Assembly: GCF_012584445.1 (NCBI RefSeq)
Contig: NZ_JABAHI010000006.1
Span: forward strand, 124,001 to 188,000
Direction: 5' to 3'
Source: Olsenella sp. KGMB02461
Lineage (GTDB): Bacteria; Actinomycetota; Coriobacteriia; Coriobacteriales; Atopobiaceae
Length of the DNA: 64,000 nt
Shown: positions 59,057 to 64,000 of the stretch, in pieces
Numbering within the stretch: position 1 is the first letter of the stretch
How the letters are laid out: each line of letters begins with the position of its first letter
Made by a program: the position numbers and the translations under genes
The notes under the pieces: model-generated
Database searches by the model: none
Told to the model about the DNA's origin: nothing
What the model saw: the letters and a program-made list of their open reading frames with translations, nothing else

Positions 59057-59437
59057 TTACTTGACGGTAACGGCAGCGCCAACCTTCTCGAGCTGCTCCT
59101 TGGCGGCCTCGGCCTCGTCCTTCTTGACACCCTCGAGGATGGGCTTGGGAGCGGACTCCACGAGCTCCTTGGCCTCCTTGAGGCCGAGCTTGGTGAGGCC
59201 GCGGACCTCCTTGATGACGGCGATCTTGTTGTCGCCGAAGCCCTCGAGGATGACGTCGAACTCGGTCTTCTCCTCGGCGGGCTCAGCAGAGCCACCGGCG
59301 GCGGGCATGGCGCCCATCATGACGGGGGCGGCGGCGGAGACGCCGAAGGTCTCCTCGAGCTCCTTTACGAGCTCAGAGAGCTCCAGGGCGGGCATGGCCT
59401 TGATGGCCTCAATGATCTCATCTTTGGTGACAGCCAT
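59057..59437 (-). CDS. rplL: 50S ribosomal protein L7/L12
   Basis: A 126-residue stalk protein: dimerisation helix pair to about residue 35, an Ala/Gly-rich hinge ([17 protein letters not shown]), and the factor-binding C-terminal domain ([20 protein letters not shown]). Confidence 0.97.
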   Translation of the reverse strand: MAVTKDEIIEAIKAMPALELSELVKELEETFGVSAAAPVMMGAMPAAGGSAEPAEEKTEFDVILEGFGDNKIAVIKEVRGLTKLGLKEAKELVESAPKPILEGVKKDEAEAAKEQLEKVGAAVTVK

Positions 59438-59566
59438 TGCTGATCTCCTTCTTAAGTAAGTGGGACATGAAAGACGTCCCCCAACGAACGGGTCTGATTA
59501 GACCCCTGAAAGACAGTGCAGGCCAACCGTGCGGCTGGCGTGCGGATGCCTGATCGAGCAGACAGA

Positions 59567-60100
59567 CTAGGCAGCCTGCTGACCAGACTCTGCGTTCTCG
59601 GCAACAGCCGTGAGCGCGGTAACCAGACCCTGCATAGGACCGTTGCACACACGGGCGATACCGGTGAGCGGAGCAGCACAGGCTGCAGCCAGACGAGCCA
59701 GCAGTTCCTCGCGAGAGGGCAGGTCTGCGATGGCCAGCGCCTGCTCGGCGTTGATGGCCTGACCGTCAGAGATACCACCCAGGAACTCGACCTTATTGAG
59801 CTCCTTAGAAGTGGTCTTGATGGCCTTGGCAGCCTCTACAGGATCCACGGCGTAGAACACGCAAGCCGTGGTGCCTTCGAGGTACTCGTCGATATTGGGC
59901 ATATCGTGCTCAGCCAAAGCGATCTTGACGATGTTGTTCTTGTACACCTTCATCTCGGCGTCGGCCTCATGAAGCTTGCGGCGAAGCTCCTGGGCCTCCT
60001 TTACGGTAAGGCCGCGATAGTCGATGACAAACAGACCCTTGGAGGAGTCCAGGGAGTTGTTGACCTCCTGGAGCATCTCCACGTTTTTCTTGGACGGCAT
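59567..60100 (-). CDS. rplJ: 50S ribosomal protein L10
   Basis: A 177-residue L10 (SKKNVEMLQEVNNSLDSSKG, LRRKLHEADAEMKVYKN), anchor of the L7/L12 stalk. ATG 60100 after AAAGGAGG; the longer upstream frame is the structured leader. Confidence 0.96.
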   Translation of the reverse strand: MPSKKNVEMLQEVNNSLDSSKGLFVIDYRGLTVKEAQELRRKLHEADAEMKVYKNNIVKIALAEHDMPNIDEYLEGTTACVFYAVDPVEAAKAIKTTSKELNKVEFLGGISDGQAINAEQALAIADLPSREELLARLAAACAAPLTGIARVCNGPMQGLVTALTAVAENAESGQQAA

Positions 60101-60296
60101 AGGTACACCTCCTTTATGGGCGGATCGGGCATATCCGTGCGAGCACGGGACCTCTCTGCTCCACAAAGAAAGCCCCGTCCGAAAACCAGACGGGGCCCCG
60201 AATGCGATGTATCGAGAACCACCTCGGCAGGCGGGATATCCCATTAAGCCGCAAGCGGCACCGGCTGTCTCTGGCAGCGGACATGCGATGGCATGA
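60101..60296 (-). promoter_or_regulatory. Structured leader of rplJ-rplL, L10-leader-like
   Basis: About 196 nt between the predicted start site and rplJ. It folds into GCCCCGTC/GACGGGGC (60172-60179, 60189-60196) followed on the - strand by TTTCTTTG, which is attenuator-like, then CCGTGC/GCACGG near 60125-60145, then the ribosome site. In other bacteria L10 binds such a leader to control rplJL. I infer the same here. Confidence 0.6.
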
Positions 60297-60303
60297 CGTT
60301 GCT

Positions 60304-60331
60304 AGTATGGACGTTTCTCGCTTCCTGTCAA
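60304..60331 (-). promoter_or_regulatory. Promoter of rplJ-rplL
   Basis: On the - strand TTGACA (60326-60331), 16 bp, CATACT (60304-60309). Confidence 0.8.
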
Positions 60332-60543
60332 GCAAAAGCGGTTCATGACACCCCTGTTCACGGAGCTTCCACGAACCCATGGCTCGCAGGGCCTACTTTC
60401 TCCACCCCTGCCAAGAAACCCTTCTCACCGAGAAGCGACTGCTGCCAAGGGCTGGTTCTTCTCGGCAAAAAGAAAGCGCCCTGTGGTGAGCAGGGCGCTA
60501 CACGTGCGATGGCGTGACGGCGAAGTAGCCGTCGGATGGGTCC
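60332..60543 (-). other. rplA-rplJ gap, upstream half
   Basis: No gene. It holds the rplA terminator (60464-60499), one TTCTCGGCA copy (60459-60467) and a variant copy (60421-60434) in a small CTTCTC/GAGAAG hairpin. Confidence 0.6.
60464..60499 (-). terminator. Intrinsic terminator after rplA
   Basis: AGCGCCCTG/CAGGGCGCT (60475-60483, 60491-60499), followed on the - strand by TTCTTTTTG; its 3' side runs into the TTCTCGGCA copy. Confidence 0.85.
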
Positions 60544-61248
60544 CTAGTCCTCCAGGAGGTTGCGGATCATGGTGGGGTCAACCTTGACGCCCGGGCCCAT
60601 GGTGGAAGAGAAGGCTACGCTCTTGACGTACTTGCCCTTTGCAGAAGAGGGCTTGACGCGGATGAGCTCGGTGATGAGGGCGGCGTAGTTCTCAGTGAGG
60701 TCCTCGCAGGAGAAGGAAACGCGGCCCATGGGGACATGCACGATGCCGTAGCGGTCGGCACGGTACTCCACACGGCCGGCCTTGAGCTCGCCCACCATCT
60801 TGGCCACATCCATGGTGACGGTGCCCAGCTTGGGGTTGGGCATGAGACCGCGGGGGCCCAGGATCTTGCCGATGCGACCAACCTTGGCCATCATGGGAGG
60901 CGTGGCGATAGCGGCATCAAAGTCGATGTTGCCAGCCTGGATGGCGGCCACCAGATCGTCGCCGCCCACCACGTCGGCGCCGGCCTCCTCGGCCTCGCGA
61001 GCCTTCTCGCCCTCGGCGAAGACGGCGACGCGCACAGACTTGCCGGTGCCATGGGGCAGGGAGATGGAGCCACGAACGTTCTGATCGGCCTTGCGGGTGT
61101 CGACGCCCAGGCGAATGGAGGCCTCGACGGTCTCATCGAACTTGGCGAAAGAGAGATCCTTCACGGTCTGCATGGCAGACTTGGGGGTGTAGAGGCGGTT
61201 CTCGATCTTGGCCTCTGCGTCGCGATACTGCTTTCCGTGCTTGGGCAT
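60544..61248 (-). CDS. rplA: 50S ribosomal protein L1
   Basis: A 234-residue L1 ([37 protein letters not shown]), forms the mobile L1 stalk and represses the L11 operon in other bacteria. Confidence 0.97.
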   Translation of the reverse strand: MPKHGKQYRDAEAKIENRLYTPKSAMQTVKDLSFAKFDETVEASIRLGVDTRKADQNVRGSISLPHGTGKSVRVAVFAEGEKAREAEEAGADVVGGDDLVAAIQAGNIDFDAAIATPPMMAKVGRIGKILGPRGLMPNPKLGTVTMDVAKMVGELKAGRVEYRADRYGIVHVPMGRVSFSCEDLTENYAALITELIRVKPSSAKGKYVKSVAFSSTMGPGVKVDPTMIRNLLED

Positions 61249-61365
61249 AGGAATGCCTTTCTGTGGTCAACGGACGCGCAGGCGCCCTCCCACATCGTTG
61301 CTCTGCGGTCTGCAGAGCCGCGCACCTAAGGTGCGCTACAGGACAAGGAGTTCCTCTTGATGAGG

Positions 61366-61797
61366 TTACTCGGCGATGGTGACTCCCATGGAACGGGCGG
61401 TGCCGGCAACGATGCGCTTGGCGTGATCGATGTCGTTGGCATTGAGATCGGGCATCTTGATCTCAGCGATCTTGGTGAGCTGCTCGTCGGTGAGCTGGCC
61501 GACCTTGTCGCGCTGAGGGACGGAAGAGCCGCTCTTGATGCCCAGCTCCTTCAAGATGAGCTTGGCTGCGGGAGGGGTCTTGCACACGAAGTCGAAGGTG
61601 CGATCTTCGTAGACAGAGATCTCCACAGGGATGATGTCGCCAGCCTGATCCTTGGTGGCAGCGTTAAAAGCCTGGCAGAACTGCATGATGTTGACCTGGG
61701 CAGCGCCCAGAGCGGGGCCTACCGGAGGAGCGGGATTAGCAGCGCCAGCGGGGATCTGAAGCTTGATGAACTTAGCGACCTTTTTCTTAGGGGCCAT
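61366..61797 (-). CDS. rplK: 50S ribosomal protein L11
   Basis: A 143-residue L11 ([30 protein letters not shown]), part of the GTPase-associated centre. Confidence 0.97.
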   Translation of the reverse strand: MAPKKKVAKFIKLQIPAGAANPAPPVGPALGAAQVNIMQFCQAFNAATKDQAGDIIPVEISVYEDRTFDFVCKTPPAAKLILKELGIKSGSSVPQRDKVGQLTDEQLTKIAEIKMPDLNANDIDHAKRIVAGTARSMGVTIAE

Positions 61798-61897
61798 CGT
61801 TAGTGCCTTTCGTACGTTGTTGCAATGCTCTATCCAAGATGCCCTACAGAAGCGTTTCTCACCAAAACGAAGGACATCAAAGAAGCCTTGTAGGCAT

Positions 61898-61931
61898 GCC
61901 TAAGGCGCCAGGAAATCCTCGCGCCTTAGGC
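61898..61931 (-). other. Strong hairpin between nusG and rplK
   Basis: GCCTAAGGCGC/GCGCCTTAGGC (61898-61908, 61921-61931), 11 bp perfect with an inner AGGA/TCCT, but no U run. It may be a processing or anti-decay structure or part of a rplK leader. Confidence 0.5.
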
Positions 61932-61941
61932 AAAGCTATGG

Positions 61942-62484
61942 TTAGTGGATGATAGACACCTGGTCGGCATCTACTTCCACCGGAGTCTCGCGGCCAAAGA
62001 TCATGACCATGACCTTGAGCTTGCCAGTCTCCGGATTGACCTCGGATACCGTACCATCGAAATCTGCCAGAGGGCCAGATTCCACATGGACTGCTTGACC
62101 AGGCTCAAAATCGGTGACGGTGCGGCGGGGAGCTGCTTCGCCCTCTTTGGAGCCATGTCCCATCATCTTTTTGAACTCGGCGCGTGTAAGGGGCGCAGGC
62201 TTGCCGTCGATACCCACAAAGCCGGTCACGCCAGGGGTATTGCGCACTACAGACCAGGAATTGTCGTCTGCTTCCATGCGCACAAGCACGTAACCCGGAA
62301 ACACCTTGTTTTCTTTGGTCTCGCGCTTGCCGCCTTCCTTGACCTCAGTGACCTCCTCCACGGGGATCTGGATGTCAGTCACTTGACGGCCCAAGCCATA
62401 GGACTCGATACGACGTTCAAGATCGTTCTTGACCTTGTTCTCGTAACCGGAATAGGTGTGAATGACGTACCAATGTTTGGCCAT
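61942..62484 (-). CDS. nusG: Transcription termination/antitermination protein NusG
   Basis: A 180-residue NusG: N-terminal NGN domain ([20 protein letters not shown]), linker, C-terminal KOW domain ([20 protein letters not shown]). Follows secE by 1 bp. Confidence 0.97.
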   Translation of the reverse strand: MAKHWYVIHTYSGYENKVKNDLERRIESYGLGRQVTDIQIPVEEVTEVKEGGKRETKENKVFPGYVLVRMEADDNSWSVVRNTPGVTGFVGIDGKPAPLTRAEFKKMMGHGSKEGEAAPRRTVTDFEPGQAVHVESGPLADFDGTVSEVNPETGKLKVMVMIFGRETPVEVDADQVSIIH

Positions 62485-62485
62485 G

Positions 62486-62836
62486 TTAGCCCCTCAAACC
62501 AGAGAAGCCGATAAGGGCAGCCACAACGCCAGAGTCGATGAGCCAAGTGGCAACGCCAAAGATTACGAGGATCACAATGACAGCCACTGTATAGCTCTTG
62601 AGATCGGCAGGAGTAGGCCAAGAGACGCGGCGCATCTCCGAGCGGACATCGCCAAAATAGTTGCGCACGCGCTGGAAGAAACCGGGCTTGCCGCTCTTCT
62701 TCACAGCCTTAGTGCTCGTATCCTTGGCGGGGGCTGCAGACGTCTGGTTTTGTGCCAGAGTCTGTGCCTCAGCGCGCTGACGCTCAGCCTGACGTGCCTT
62801 ACGAGCAGCTCGCTTGTTGCGCTCCTTGTTTGCCAT
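62486..62836 (-). CDS. secE: Preprotein translocase subunit SecE
   Basis: A 116-residue SecE: a long charged, Ala-rich N-terminal part (KERNKRAARKARQAERQRAE), the amphipathic segment FFQRVRNYFGDVRSEMRRVS, and one C-terminal membrane helix (VAVIVILVIFGVATWLI). ATG 62836 after GGAGG. The preceding tRNA-Trp terminator lies only 35 bp upstream, so secE may depend on read-through or tRNA processing; a TACACT -10-like hexamer is in between. Confidence 0.93.
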   Translation of the reverse strand: MANKERNKRAARKARQAERQRAEAQTLAQNQTSAAPAKDTSTKAVKKSGKPGFFQRVRNYFGDVRSEMRRVSWPTPADLKSYTVAVIVILVIFGVATWLIDSGVVAALIGFSGLRG

Positions 62837-62870
62837 GGACGGCATCCTCCGAGAATCAGTGTAGACAGAT

Positions 62871-62905
62871 AAAAAAACCGGCCCGTCCCTTGAGGGAGGG
62901 CCGGT
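62871..62905 (-). terminator. Intrinsic terminator between tRNA-Trp and secE
   Basis: ACCGGCCC/GGGCCGGT (62877-62884, 62898-62905) with inner TCCCT/AGGGA pairs, followed on the - strand by seven T. Confidence 0.85.
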
Positions 62906-62914
62906 GGTAATAGC

Positions 62915-62990
62915 TGGCAGGCCAGGTAGGACTCGAACCCACAACAAACGGTTTTGGAGACCGCCGCTCTACCATTGGAGCTACTGGCCT
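62915..62990 (-). tRNA. tRNA-Trp (anticodon CCA)
   Basis: The reverse strand gives AGGCCAG acceptor, D arm AGCTCCAATGGTAGAGC, anticodon stem GCGGT/ACCGT with loop CTCCAAA (anticodon CCA), T arm with GTTCGAGTC, and an encoded CCA end. Confidence 0.96.
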
Positions 62991-63008
62991 GTGAGTGACC
63001 CTCTTATC

Positions 63009-63158
63009 TTAGCGGGTCTCTTTGTGCACCGTGTGGTGACCGCACCAACGGCAGTACTTCTTGAGCTCCATACGCTCAGGATGAGTGCTCTTGTTCTTAT
63101 AGGTGGTGTAGTTGCGACGCTTGCAATCGCTGCAGGCGAGGGTGACGAGAGTACGCAT
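63009..63158 (-). CDS. rpmG: 50S ribosomal protein L33
   Basis: A 49-residue zinc form of L33 with C9, C12, C36 and C39. ATG 63158 after GGAAGGA; the longer frame upstream covers its promoter. Confidence 0.95.
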   Translation of the reverse strand: MRTLVTLACSDCKRRNYTTYKNKSTHPERMELKKYCRWCGHHTVHKETR

Positions 63159-63219
63159 GAATATGTCCTTCCAGAGGTGCAAGCCGCGATGAGCATGCAG
63201 AGTCACGGCGCGAGTGATT

Positions 63220-63248
63220 ACGCTACCATCATTGCGACGGTCCGTCAA
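63220..63248 (-). promoter_or_regulatory. Promoter of rpmG and tRNA-Trp
   Basis: On the - strand TTGACG (63243-63248), 17 bp, TAGCGT (63220-63225). A partial inverted repeat (TACCAT...ATTG / CAATGGTA, 63224-63253) overlaps it. Confidence 0.65.
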
Positions 63249-63327
63249 TGGTAGATAGTGCGAAATCCATCGATACACGGATTGGCCGCAATTGACCCTC
63301 CTCCAGAGGGCGCGTGACGCAGCCAGT

Positions 63328-63364
63328 AAAAAGCCCGACGCACCTGGATAAGATGCGCCGGGCT
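63328..63364 (-). terminator. Intrinsic terminator after tuf
   Basis: AGCCCG plus CGCA (63332-63342) pairs with TGCG plus CGGGCT (63354-63364) with one mismatch; TTTTTAC follows on the - strand. Confidence 0.88.
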
Positions 63365-63385
63365 CACAAAAATCAAAGAGAGAAG

Positions 63386-64000
63386 TTACTCGATGATGGT
63401 GGCAACACGGCCGTCGCCTACGGTGTGGCCGCCCTCGCGGATAGCGAAGCGCAGGCCCTCCTCCATAGCGATGGGGTGAATGAGCTCGCCGGTGATGGTG
63501 ACGTGATCGCCAGGCATAGCCATCTCGACGCCCTCGGGCAGGGAGATGTTGCCGGTTACGTCAGTGGTGCGGAAGTAGAACTGAGGACGATAGCCATCGA
63601 AGAACGGGGTGTGACGGCCGCCCTCCTCCTTGGTCAGAACGTAAACCTCAGCGGTGAACTTCTTGTGGGGGGTCACAGAGCCTGGCTTGCAGAGAACCTG
63701 GCCGCGCTCGATCTCCTCGCGCTTGACACCACGAAGCAGGATGCCCACATTGTCGCCAGCCTCGCAGAAGTCCATGGACTTGCGGAACATCTCGATGCCA
63801 GTGGCCACAGAAGAAGAGGTGGGCTTGATGCCAACGATCTCGACGGGGTCGTTGAGACGCAGCTGACCGCGCTCGACACGGCCGGTAGCGACGGTGCCAC
63901 GGCCGGAGATGGTCATAACGTCCTCGACAGCCATCAGGAAGGGCTTCTCGTTGTCGCGGGCGGGGGTGGGAATGTAGTTGTCCACCTCAGTCATGAGAGC
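63386..64000 (-). CDS. tuf: Elongation factor Tu (C-terminal half, partial)
   Basis: The frame is open to the end of the window; about 204 codons are visible. They cover EF-Tu domains II and III ([52 protein letters not shown]). The GTPase domain is outside. The apparent ATG at 63994 is internal. Confidence 0.96.
   Translation of the reverse strand, partial: ALMTEVDNYIPTPARDNEKPFLMAVEDVMTISGRGTVATGRVERGQLRLNDPVEIVGIKPTSSSVATGIEMFRKSMDFCEAGDNVGILLRGVKREEIERGQVLCKPGSVTPHKKFTAEVYVLTKEEGGRHTPFFDGYRPQFYFRTTDVTGNISLPEGVEMAMPGDHVTITGELIHPIAMEEGLRFAIREGGHTVGDGRVATIIE

Overview
The window reads as chromosomal DNA of a high-GC Gram-positive anaerobe, most likely a member of the Coriobacteriia (Olsenella/Atopobium/Collinsella relatives). 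This is inferred from the GC-rich codon use, frequent GTG/TTG starts with strong Shine-Dalgarno sites, the zinc-ribbon forms of several ribosomal proteins, and two ferredoxin-linked anaerobic systems (NfnAB and a bifurcating-type EtfBA with a lactate-dehydrogenase-like flavoprotein). No rRNA is present, so the assignment is not proven.

Left part, 1-14 kb, mostly + strand: the end of an NlpC/P60-type hydrolase; galE with a polyprenyl diphosphate synthase; a two-domain peptidoglycan-binding protein; tRNA-Gln; glmU-prs; a 1.3 kb gene-free stretch (6526-7821) full of repeats and palindromes; an oxidoreductase, a DeoR regulator and a fructose PTS gene broken by an internal deletion; pth; an AT-rich, probably acquired gene for an anchored surface protein whose promoter spacer contains nine C residues; and an esterase. 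A convergent gap (13716-14183) holds five consecutive hairpins of one family.

Middle part, 14-28 kb, mostly - strand: nfnBA with a possible attenuator in its leader; sfsA; xpt on the + strand; a lipoprotein FKBP; an operon of FAD-linked 2-hydroxyacid (lactate) dehydrogenase, EtfB and ferredoxin-fused EtfA; a cytoplasmic FKBP; a family 2 glycosyltransferase; a heavy-metal permease with a His/Cys-rich loop; an HD hydrolase; truA; and an ECF transporter module (EcfT plus fused EcfAA).

Right part, 28-64 kb, all - strand: the core information-processing block. In transcription order: tuf (partial), rpmG, tRNA-Trp, secE, nusG, rplK, rplA, rplJ, rplL, rpoB, rpoC, a small transposase-like HTH gene, rpsL, rpsG, fusA, rpsJ, rplC-D-W-B, rpsS, rplV, rpsC, rplP, rpmC, rpsQ, rplN, rplX, rplE, rpsN, rpsH, rplF, rplR, rpsE, rpmD, rplO, secY, adk, map, infA, rpmJ, rpsM, rpsK, rpsD, rpoA, rplQ. 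Consensus promoters precede rpmG, rplJ, rpoB and rpsL. Intrinsic terminators after tRNA-Trp, rplA, rplL, rpoC, the HTH gene, rpsJ, rplX and rplQ cut the block into several transcription units.

The most striking unexplained signal is a 9-mer, TTCTCGGCA, found about 20 times on the two strands (about 0.5 expected for one 9-mer). Half of the copies are in the small noncoding fraction, with an extended form GGGCTTCTCGGCARR and two copies arranged as facing pairs in hairpins. This resembles the distribution of DNA uptake sequences in other bacteria, but its function here is unknown. All counts were made by eye.
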